NCBI GenBank assembly: GCA_041477815.1
Contig: JBGOUV010000420.1
Location: 1 to 5,793 of the forward strand
DNA length: 5,793 nt
Reading direction: 5' to 3'
Origin: JBGOUV01 sp041477815
GTDB taxonomy: Bacteria; Acidobacteriota; Terriglobia; Bryobacterales; JACQDG01
Part shown: one piece after another, positions 1-4,947 of the stretch
Layout of the letters: each line of letters begins with the position of its first letter
Position numbering within the stretch: position 1 is the stretch's first letter
Translations under genes and position numbers: made by a program
The notes under the pieces: model-generated
What the model saw: only the letters and a program-made list of their open reading frames with translations
Database searches by the model: none
What the model was told of the DNA's origin: nothing

Positions 1-473
1 ATGTGGAGCCACACGGTAATGATCATCAGGTGCGCGGCCCAGCGGTGCATGTTGCGCAGCAGCTTCCCGAACGGGACGTCGTGTTCCAGGTACAGGATGT
101 CGCGGAAAGCCACAATCTTGGAGGGGTGGTAGTAGAACATTAGCAGGGTGCCGGTGAAGGTCAGGACGATAAACAGGTAGAAGGTGATCCCGCCCATCCC
201 CCAGGTGTAGTTGTAGGCCACGGCGTCGCGGTTGATCTTGGCCGGATGGAGATGCAGGAAGACGTTGGTCAGCACGCCCAGCGCGCGGCTGCGCGGGGTC
301 TCATCGTGCTTGACCCGGAACATCGACTTGTAGAGATCGGTCTTGGTGGGCTGTTGGAGGGCTTTGGCGTCCTCCAGGGCCTTTTCCTTGAGCGCGGTCA
401 GATTGGCCTTGAGCTGGTCTTTATCGAGCAGACCGGCGAGACCCTTCTTGTCGTTACCGTTAGTTTCAGGCAT
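1..473 (-). CDS. Cytochrome b N-terminal part (quinol:cytochrome c reductase-type complex), truncated by window edge
   Basis: Membrane subunit of a Rieske/cytochrome b complex. It carries the b hemes and oxidises quinol on the two sides of the cytoplasmic membrane. I translated 157 codons from the ATG at 473 to the edge. Residues 1-70 are hydrophilic and Lys/Asp/Glu-rich. Then comes the amphipathic FLHLHPAKI segment (72-80) and a first membrane helix at about 93-115 containing the typical TG-x-L motif (TFTGTLLMFYYHP). The start of the second heme-binding helix is RNMHRWAAHLMIITVWLH, where H143 and H157 are 14 apart, the spacing of the two axial heme ligands in helix B of cytochrome b/b6. The second ligand pair lies outside the window. 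An AAGGG on the minus strand ends 9 bases before the ATG and could be the ribosome site. It follows the Rieske gene by 44 bases on the same strand, so the two are probably co-transcribed. The charged N-terminal extension is longer than the short N-terminus of classical cytochrome b. Whether this is a full-length b or a split b6 form cannot be seen here. Confidence 0.93.
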   Translation of the reverse strand, partial: MPETNGNDKKGLAGLLDKDQLKANLTALKEKALEDAKALQQPTKTDLYKSMFRVKHDETPRSRALGVLTNVFLHLHPAKINRDAVAYNYTWGMGGITFYLFIVLTFTGTLLMFYYHPSKIVAFRDILYLEHDVPFGKLLRNMHRWAAHLMIITVWLH

Positions 474-517
474 GATCCTTTACCCTTGGTGCGACCCCGG
501 CGGAGGCGGCGTGTCGC

Positions 518-1138
518 TTAGAGCCGCAGCATCGCTCCGGGCGCGGCGAACCCGCCATGGGGCTGGTCGTAGAGCCGGCTGGTGTCCACCACGATCTGTC
601 CCTCGGCGTCGATCTCGACGTGCGCGCGGTCCATCGGACGGGGCGCCGGCCCTTCAAAGTTGATTCCCTCGGTGTCGTATCCACTCCCATGGCAGGGGCA
701 CTTGAACTTGTTCTCGGCTGGTTTCCAATCCGGGGTGCATCCCAGGTGCGTGCAGCGGGCATAAATGACGAAGAGGCCCTCCACGTTGCGGACCACCCAA
801 ATACGGTACTGCTGCTGGAATTTGGTGTCGACGCCGAAACCGAAATCGGCCGGATACCCGATCCGGAACACGGTTTTGGGCTCGAACAGGGTGCGCGGGA
901 AGAAGAACCGCAGGAACATCAGGAGATTCACCGTCAGGAATCCCACGATGCTGGCGGCCACTATCCGGCGCCGGCTGGTGATAGCCTCCGGACCCGAGGA
1001 AGGCTGGAACAGACCGGCCAAACCCGGCCGGGGGGAAGATTGCGGGGTCGATTGCCCTGGTCCGGGTTGAGCCTTGCCGTCGGTCGTCCCTGCGGCGCCC
1101 CCGACGGCCTTTTGGCCCGGGACCGTCGTGTCTGCCAT
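518..1138 (-). CDS. Rieske [2Fe-2S] iron-sulfur protein of a cytochrome bc complex
   Basis: Electron-transfer subunit that takes electrons from quinol bound at cytochrome b and passes them to a c-type cytochrome. It is membrane-anchored with its cluster domain outside the cytoplasmic membrane. The protein has 206 residues. Residues 1-54 are a Gly/Pro/Ser/Gln-rich, probably disordered cytoplasmic tail. SRRRIV at 55-60 resembles a twin-arginine signal, which is usual for bacterial Rieske proteins with an uncleaved anchor. A single membrane helix spans about 59-80. The cluster ligands are complete: box 1 is C129-T-H131-L-G-C134, box 2 is C147-P-C149-H150-G-S-G-Y154, with C134/C149 as the expected disulfide pair. 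A Pro-rich loop (GPAPRPMD, 163-170) follows, as in the family. The start is the ATG at 1138, preceded by a perfect AGGAGG. It ends with TAA 44 bases before the cytochrome b gene, which supports an operon. No cytochrome c gene is visible upstream. Family assignment is firm. Its exact complex type (bc1, b6f-like or menaquinol form) is not determined. Confidence 0.95.
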   Translation of the reverse strand: MADTTVPGQKAVGGAAGTTDGKAQPGPGQSTPQSSPRPGLAGLFQPSSGPEAITSRRRIVAASIVGFLTVNLLMFLRFFFPRTLFEPKTVFRIGYPADFGFGVDTKFQQQYRIWVVRNVEGLFVIYARCTHLGCTPDWKPAENKFKCPCHGSGYDTEGINFEGPAPRPMDRAHVEIDAEGQIVVDTSRLYDQPHGGFAAPGAMLRL

Positions 1139-1141
1139 AGG

Positions 1142-1147
1142 CCTCCT
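1142..1147 (-). promoter_or_regulatory. Shine-Dalgarno site of the Rieske gene
   Basis: On the minus strand this reads AGGAGG, a perfect anti-16S core, with only three bases (CCT) before the ATG at 1138. The spacing is shorter than usual, but there is no other nearby in-frame ATG, so it still supports this start. Confidence 0.65.
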
Positions 1148-1170
1148 AGCCTTAAAAATTGTAAACCGTA

Positions 1171-1199
1171 ATTGTTACCAAGACGGGGAGCGGTGTCAA
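1171..1199 (-). promoter_or_regulatory. Candidate sigma-70-like promoter of the Rieske/cytochrome b operon
   Basis: On the minus strand a perfect TTGACA (-35, 1194-1199) is followed after exactly 17 bases by AACAAT (-10, 1171-1176, four of six consensus bases). This would start transcription near 1164 and give a leader of about 25 bases carrying the AGGAGG. The -10 lies in a small AT-rich patch (1151-1178) that stands out from the GC-rich surroundings. The imperfect -10 leaves some doubt; no activator or repressor site is obvious. Confidence 0.55.
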
Positions 1200-1232
1200 G
1201 GGCATAGAGGCCAAAAGATTTGCCCGCAGACC

Positions 1233-1249
1233 TCCAGTGTTAACCTGGA
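1233..1249. repeat. Short inverted repeat just before the EEP gene
   Basis: Five-base arms TCCAG (1233-1237) and CTGGA (1245-1249) flank a 7-base centre containing GTTAAC. The right arm overlaps the GGAA that is the only visible ribosome-site candidate for the ATG at 1256, so a hairpin in the mRNA could mask it. It is short enough to be chance; no plus-strand promoter could be identified with confidence in 1139-1255. Confidence 0.3.
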
Positions 1250-1255
1250 AGCTCG

Positions 1256-2431
1256 ATGGAAGTGATGCCGCAGGAAACCTATGGGCTGGTCCGGGACCAG
1301 ATCCTTCCGCAGTTGCCGTCGCTGGCCCAGTGCCGCTCCACCTCCGAGCTGGAGGCGCACCCGGTCTATCGGTCGCTGGCCGCCACGGTGCGCGCCGTGC
1401 TCGAAACCTGCCACGTGGGCAGTTACCGAGCGGTGGCCGCGCCGGCCCGGGAGCGCTACCGCATCGTCGCCTGGAACATCGAGCGCGGCTCGGAGTTCGA
1501 CGGCCAACTCGAGGCGTTGCGCGCCCATCCTTACATCCAGGACTTCGACGTCCTGCTGCTCACCGAGTGCGACCTGGGGATGGCGCGGTCGGGCAACCGG
1601 GACGTCGCCCAGGCTCTGGCCCGCGAGCTGGGTTGCGACTACGCTTTCGTTCCCTGCTATCTGAACCTGACCAAGGGCTCCGGGATCGAGCGCCGCGTGG
1701 AAGGCGAGAACGAGCTGGGACTCCACGGCAACGCCATCCTGAGCCGATACCCGCTGACCAACGTCCGCCGCGTCCCGCTGCCCAACGGTATCGACAAGGT
1801 GGCCTCGCGCGAGAGACGCCTGGGCTGCCAGACGGTGGTCCTAGCCGACGTCGAGTTCCCCAACTGGCGCCTGGCGGTGGCGTCGGTGCATCTGGACGCC
1901 CAGTCCAGCCAGCGCCACCGGCGCGATCAGATGCAACGGGTGCTGGACGGCCTGCCCGTGGAAGGTCCCGCCCTGGTGGGCGGCGACTGGAACACCACCA
2001 CCTACGACTCCTCGCGCGCCGTGTGGTCCATTTTCGGTTTCTGGTTGCGGGTCCTGATGGGAGTCGATCACGTGATCCGCAACCACTACCTGCATCCCTA
2101 CCGCCTCTTCGAAAAGGACCTCTTCACCCTGCTCGAGCAGCGCGGCTTCGATTTCCGCGAGGCCAATCGTCTGGGCGAGCGCACCGTCTGCTTCGAGTTC
2201 GGCAACCCCAAGATGCGCCACAGCCTCGGCGACTGGGTGCCGGACTGGTGCTTTCCCTTCATCCGCTGGTCCCTGCGCCACCATGGCGGGCGCTGCCCGT
2301 TCCAGATCGACTGGTTCGCCGGGCGGGGGGTCCGGACGGAGAACCCGGTGGTGATCCACGATGTCCGGGAGGGGCGCGAGACGCCGCTGTCGGATCACGA
2401 TGCCATCGGGGTGGAGGTGGGGCCGGGGTGA
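1256..2431 (+). CDS. Endonuclease/exonuclease/phosphatase (EEP) superfamily hydrolase
   Basis: Metal-dependent phosphodiester hydrolase of the DNase I/exonuclease III/sphingomyelinase fold; the substrate (DNA, lipid or nucleotide) cannot be told. It has 391 residues. Residues 1-65 form an N-terminal region outside the fold. All the core motifs are then present in order: VAWNIERG (71-78) with N74; LLTE with metal-binding E104; HGNAILSR (157-164); SVHLD with H212; GGDWNTTT (242-249) with D244 and N246; QIDWF with D352; and SDHDAI (379-384) with D380 and catalytic H381. No signal peptide or clear membrane helix is seen, so it is probably cytoplasmic. About 105 residues rich in aromatics and Arg separate the GDWN and ID motifs, more than in compact family members. 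The ATG at 1256 has GGAA six bases upstream; an in-frame ATG at 1265 is an alternative. It is divergent from the Rieske gene and its 3' end overlaps the opposing ATPase gene by 37 bases. Superfamily is secure, function unknown. Confidence 0.9.
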   Translation: MEVMPQETYGLVRDQILPQLPSLAQCRSTSELEAHPVYRSLAATVRAVLETCHVGSYRAVAAPARERYRIVAWNIERGSEFDGQLEALRAHPYIQDFDVLLLTECDLGMARSGNRDVAQALARELGCDYAFVPCYLNLTKGSGIERRVEGENELGLHGNAILSRYPLTNVRRVPLPNGIDKVASRERRLGCQTVVLADVEFPNWRLAVASVHLDAQSSQRHRRDQMQRVLDGLPVEGPALVGGDWNTTTYDSSRAVWSIFGFWLRVLMGVDHVIRNHYLHPYRLFEKDLFTLLEQRGFDFREANRLGERTVCFEFGNPKMRHSLGDWVPDWCFPFIRWSLRHHGGRCPFQIDWFAGRGVRTENPVVIHDVREGRETPLSDHDAIGVEVGPG

Positions 2432-3573
2432 GCCGTCCCCAGACGCCGCACCAGTCCGTCCGGGTTGCAGAATCGAACGGTCAAGCCCCGGTAGCTGCGG
2501 GTATAGGACTCGGCCACGTTCGGGCACACCACGAAGTTCTCACCCTGCGGGTAATGCCGGCGAAACACCCGCAGATTGGCCGGGTCGAAGTTGTCGGGTG
2601 ACCATTTGCACTCGATGGCCGCCGGCACGGGCTCCCGCGCGCGGCTCCAAATGAAGTCGATCTCGTGCTTCTGTTTGTCGCGCCAGTACCGTAACTCGGG
2701 ACCCGGCAAGCGCGAGTGCAGCTCGTTCAAAACGTAATGCTCCCACAGGATTCCGTAGTCGTCCTGGCGCAGGCGGTCCCAGCCGCGGTGGAAACAGACA
2801 AACCCGGTGTCGAACCCGTATACTTTGGGCGCCGCCACAATCTCGACCGCCCGGCGCGTGCTGAACGGCCGGATCACGTGGACCGCCAGGGTCGCCTCCA
2901 GCACCGCCAGGTAATTCGTAATGGTGGTCCGGCTGACCTCACAGGGAGCGGCGAAGCGGGAAGCCTCAAACAGGCCCCCGCTCTGCGTAAACAACAGCTC
3001 GGCGAAGCGCTGGAAGGAGTAGCGGCGCTCCAGCCGGAACAACTCCTGGATGTCCTTGGCCCAGTAGGCGTCCATCCATTCCTGGAAGTCCGCAACCGGC
3101 AGCGGGTCCGACAAATAGAAGCCGGGCAAGCCTCCGTGCAGCAGGCGGCGGTCGAGGCTGCGGCCGGGGAAATCCGTCAGGTCCTGCGAGTTCATAGGGG
3201 TGAGCCAAACGTCCGCTTTGCGGCCGGCCAGGGTGTCCCGAAAACGCGCCGAAGCGCCGAGCAGGGAGGACCCGGTGGCCAGGACTTTCGTGCCCGGGTA
3301 ATGATCGGCGGCGATCTTGAGAACCTCGGAGGGATGCCGCAGCCGGTGGATCTCGTCCAGAACCACGGTCTGGCCCCGGTGCTGGTCCCAGAAGGCCTCC
3401 GGATCCTCCAGCCGGCGGCGCACCGAGGGAAGTTCGCAATCGAAATATCGGTTCTTGGGCAGACTGCGCGCGAGCATGGTCTTGCCGGCCCGCCGCACGC
3501 CCCGCAGCCAGATCACGGAGCGGCGGGTCCAGGAGCGCTCCAGGGTTCGCAGCCAAAAGCGTCGATTTACCAT
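2395..3573 (-). CDS. AAA-type ATPase with DUF4143 C-terminal domain
   Basis: P-loop ATPase of the widespread, poorly understood DUF4143 family; no cellular role is established. Numbered from the ATG at 3573 (392 residues), the ATPase domain covers about 1-190. Walker A is G25-VRRAG-K31-T32, the GxRRxGKT variant typical of the family. Walker B is VVLDE with D73 and E74. ATGSS at 99-103 is the sensor region. About 190-240 looks like a winged-helix segment (VSRTTITNYLAVLEA). The C-terminal DUF4143 domain has YGFDTGF and LWEHYVLNEL, then E304-I-D306 and E321-C-K323, a spacing that recalls the PD-(D/E)xK nuclease core; whether it cleaves is unknown. A GTG at 3591 would add six residues (MKYYLY). 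I prefer 3573 because RRFW close to the start suits the family, but neither start has a Shine-Dalgarno. The last residues are encoded over the end of the EEP gene and look low-complexity (GPTSTP). It is divergent from hemH across a palindrome. It may be a transferred gene, since such genes are scattered among bacteria. Confidence 0.9.
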   Translation of the reverse strand: MVNRRFWLRTLERSWTRRSVIWLRGVRRAGKTMLARSLPKNRYFDCELPSVRRRLEDPEAFWDQHRGQTVVLDEIHRLRHPSEVLKIAADHYPGTKVLATGSSLLGASARFRDTLAGRKADVWLTPMNSQDLTDFPGRSLDRRLLHGGLPGFYLSDPLPVADFQEWMDAYWAKDIQELFRLERRYSFQRFAELLFTQSGGLFEASRFAAPCEVSRTTITNYLAVLEATLAVHVIRPFSTRRAVEIVAAPKVYGFDTGFVCFHRGWDRLRQDDYGILWEHYVLNELHSRLPGPELRYWRDKQKHEIDFIWSRAREPVPAAIECKWSPDNFDPANLRVFRRHYPQGENFVVCPNVAESYTRSYRGLTVRFCNPDGLVRRLGTAHPGPTSTPMAS

Positions 3574-3580
3574 ATACAAA

Positions 3581-3603
3581 TAGTATTTCACATCGCAATA
3601 CTA
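3581..3603. repeat. Inverted repeat at the ATPase start (TAGTATT/AATACTA)
   Basis: Seven-base perfect arms, 3581-3587 and 3597-3603, flank a 9-base centre. The dyad covers the GTG at 3591 and overlaps by five bases the larger palindrome to its right. It is in the AT-rich stretch 3567-3603. It may be a secondary operator or a chance result of the repeated TAGTA/TACTA words here. Confidence 0.45.
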
Positions 3604-3628
3604 AACGCAAGCCTGGTTGCGTTTAGTA
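3599..3628. repeat. Perfect 12-bp inverted repeat, likely operator between ATPase and hemH
   Basis: Arms TACTAAACGCAA (3599-3610) and TTGCGTTTAGTA (3617-3628) are exact reverse complements around a 6-base centre GCCTGG. It lies between two divergent genes and ends five bases before the candidate -35 of hemH. The inner arm provides TTGCGT, a weak -35-like word for the ATPase. Neither side is followed by a T-run, so it is not an intrinsic terminator. A dimeric regulator site acting on one or both genes is the simplest reading; a remnant of a mobile repeat is the alternative. The regulator is not identifiable. Confidence 0.7.
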
Positions 3629-3633
3629 AAGCT

Positions 3634-3661
3634 GGGACAAGTCGGAGGCCTGTCCTACAAT
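3634..3661 (+). promoter_or_regulatory. Candidate hemH promoter giving a near-leaderless mRNA
   Basis: GGGACA (3634-3639, four of six -35 bases), a 16-base spacer, then TACAAT (3656-3661, five of six -10 bases). Transcription would begin near 3668, almost on the ATG at 3670. A GGAGG at 3644-3648 lies 21 bases before the ATG, too far to serve as a ribosome site, which fits a leaderless start. The -35 match is moderate. Confidence 0.5.
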
Positions 3662-3669
3662 AGAGCCTT

Positions 3670-4698
3670 ATGGCTGAGAAGCGCATTGGGGTCGTCTTGT
3701 TCCAGCTCGGCGGGCCGGACTCGCTGGAAGCGGTCGAGCCGTTCCTCTACAACCTGTTCTCGGATCCCGACATTATCGACTTTCCTCTGGCCCGGCTGGC
3801 CCGCAAGCCTCTGGCTCGCCTGATCGCCTCCCACCGCGCTCGGAAGGTGCAGCACCATTACGCGGAAATCGGCGGACGCTCGCCCCTCCGCGAGAGGACC
3901 GAGCAGCAGGCGGCGGCGCTCGAACGCGTGCTCGGCCGCGACCTCGATGTCCGGGTGGTGGTGGCCATGCGCTACTGGCATCCGCTCACCGAGGAAACCA
4001 TACGCCGGCTGCAGGCGGAGCGAGTGGAGGAGGTCGTCCTGCTGCCGCTTTATCCGCAGTACAGCTCGACCACCACCGGGTCCAGTCTCCGCGAGTGGGA
4101 ACGGCGGCGGACGGCGCTGGGATTCGACGTGCCCACGCGCGTGGTTCGCGAGTTCTACCAGCAGGGCCTCTATATCGACTCGCTGGTCGAGCGGATCGAG
4201 CAGACCCTGGCTTCGTTCGCTCCCGGCGAGCAGGTACACCTGGTCTTCAGCGCTCACAACGTGCCGGTGGCGGCCGTGGAGAAGGGCGATCCCTACCCGG
4301 CACAGATCGCCGCGACGATGCGCCTGGTGCTGGAGCGGGGCGATTGGCGACAGCCCGCGCACCTCTGCTATCAGAGCAAGGTAGGCGGGGCGCGGTGGCT
4401 CCAGCCCAGCCTGGACGACACCCTTGACCGGCTGGCCGCCGCGGGCGCCCGCAACCTTCTGATCGTCCCCATCGCTTTTGTTTCGGACCACGTCGAGACC
4501 CTCAGCGAGATCGACATCGCAGCGCGCGAGCGGGCCGCGCGGCTGGGGATTCGCCGCTTTGCCATGATGCCGGGGCTCAATGATTCGCCCCGCTTCATCC
4601 GGGCCCTGGCCGGCCTGGTGTACGCCGCCCTGGCGGACGGAGAGTCAAAGGAGCGGTTCCTGGACGCGATAACCGAGTCCGCTGAGAAGCTCGCGTGA
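3670..4698 (+). CDS. hemH: Ferrochelatase (protoporphyrin IX ferrous-ion chelatase)
   Basis: Inserts Fe2+ into protoporphyrin IX to make protoheme, the last step of the protoporphyrin-dependent heme pathway; usually soluble or loosely membrane-bound. The protein has 342 residues, a normal length for bacterial ferrochelatase, with two Rossmann-like lobes. Visible signatures are GVVLFQLGGPDS at the N-terminus (7-18), IGGRSPL (67-73), LPLYPQYSSTTTGS (125-138), SAHNVP with the catalytic H196 (194-199), GDPYP (206-210), CYQSKVG (233-239) and FVSDHVETLSEID (270-282). In the last motif E276 and E280 match the acidic residues that line the active site of known enzymes. The usual SAHGLP is SAHNVP here. 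A stop codon at 3661 in frame makes the ATG at 3670 the first possible start. There is no cysteine cluster for a [2Fe-2S] centre. It is transcribed away from the ATPase, apparently as a single gene, and its last 54 bases overlap an opposing small gene. Its product could feed the cytochrome b encoded nearby. Confidence 0.97.
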   Translation: MAEKRIGVVLFQLGGPDSLEAVEPFLYNLFSDPDIIDFPLARLARKPLARLIASHRARKVQHHYAEIGGRSPLRERTEQQAAALERVLGRDLDVRVVVAMRYWHPLTEETIRRLQAERVEEVVLLPLYPQYSSTTTGSSLREWERRRTALGFDVPTRVVREFYQQGLYIDSLVERIEQTLASFAPGEQVHLVFSAHNVPVAAVEKGDPYPAQIAATMRLVLERGDWRQPAHLCYQSKVGGARWLQPSLDDTLDRLAAAGARNLLIVPIAFVSDHVETLSEIDIAARERAARLGIRRFAMMPGLNDSPRFIRALAGLVYAALADGESKERFLDAITESAEKLA

Positions 4699-4899
4699 CC
4701 GCGCGGCGGCATCGGGTAGCACGTAGAAGAACGCGCCCGCCCGTACCGAGACGAAGAGGAACCCCCCGCGGTACTGCTCCACCCGCACGTCGTAGTCGAT
4801 GTCATGCTGCGCGAGCAGGGCTTCGATACGCTGGGCTTCGTCCAGCTTCCCGGCAATGTAGACTAATTCCAGTTCCGGCTCGCCGGCGTCATCGCTCAT
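4645..4899 (-). CDS. Small DUF2007-like protein (putative signal-transducing family)
   Basis: An 84-residue acidic protein with no signal peptide or membrane helix. The pattern ELVYIAGKLDEAQRIEALLAQHDIDYDVRVE (11-41), then a beta-rich stretch (GGFLFVSVRAGAFFYVLPDAA) and a final helix ARSRELLSGLGY, resembles the small ferredoxin-like DUF2007 proteins: 'E-A-x-x-I-x-x-L-L' followed by strands and a C-terminal helix. Members are called putative signal transducers, but no reaction or partner is known. The ATG at 4899 has no obvious Shine-Dalgarno. It begins 48 bases after the stop of the ABC permease on the same strand, with no terminator hairpin visible between, so it may be translated from the tail of that mRNA. 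Its 3' end overlaps hemH by 54 bases in the opposite direction. The amino acid composition looks like a real protein rather than a shadow frame. Family assignment is from memory of the pattern and is moderate. Confidence 0.7.
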   Translation of the reverse strand: MSDDAGEPELELVYIAGKLDEAQRIEALLAQHDIDYDVRVEQYRGGFLFVSVRAGAFFYVLPDAAARSRELLSGLGYRVQEPLL

Positions 4900-4947
4900 G
4901 GGTCGTGCCGTAAGGCTACCACGGGATCGGCGTGCGACGCCCGCCTG

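Noticed and set aside
474..517. Possible terminator or attenuator between Rieske and cytochrome b
   Set aside because: Only a weak 5-base GCGAC/GTCGC pairing with a long loop and no T-run; the spacer is better read as an ordinary intra-operon gap.
557..1171. 204-residue plus-strand frame opposite the Rieske gene
   Set aside because: Antisense of a clear Rieske protein with both cluster boxes; no independent evidence for coding.
1841..2527. 228-residue minus-strand frame opposite the EEP gene
   Set aside because: Low-complexity shadow overlapping both the EEP gene and the true ATPase frame.
1237..2601. 454-residue plus-strand open frame overlapping the EEP gene
   Set aside because: It is rich in Arg, Pro, Gly and Ala with no domain, while the other plus frame has all EEP catalytic motifs; it is a GC-driven shadow.
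2395..3573. Treating the ATPase as a restriction or defence component
   Set aside because: The E-x-D and E-x-K residues recall nucleases, but no methyltransferase, toxin, antitoxin or other defence gene is nearby, so no system can be claimed.
3599..3628. Reading the palindrome as an intrinsic terminator
   Set aside because: It is between two divergent starts, where no gene ends, and no T-run follows the stem on either strand.
2716..3663. 315-residue plus-strand frame opposite the ATPase
   Set aside because: No recognisable motif; the minus strand encodes Walker A/B and the DUF4143 domain, so this is an antisense shadow.
3655..4491. 278-residue minus-strand frame opposite hemH
   Set aside because: Composition typical of antisense GC-rich DNA and no domain, whereas hemH is complete and fully conserved.
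4900..4947. Terminator after the permease gene
   Set aside because: Only a 3-base GCC/GGC stem is present; nothing that would stop transcription.
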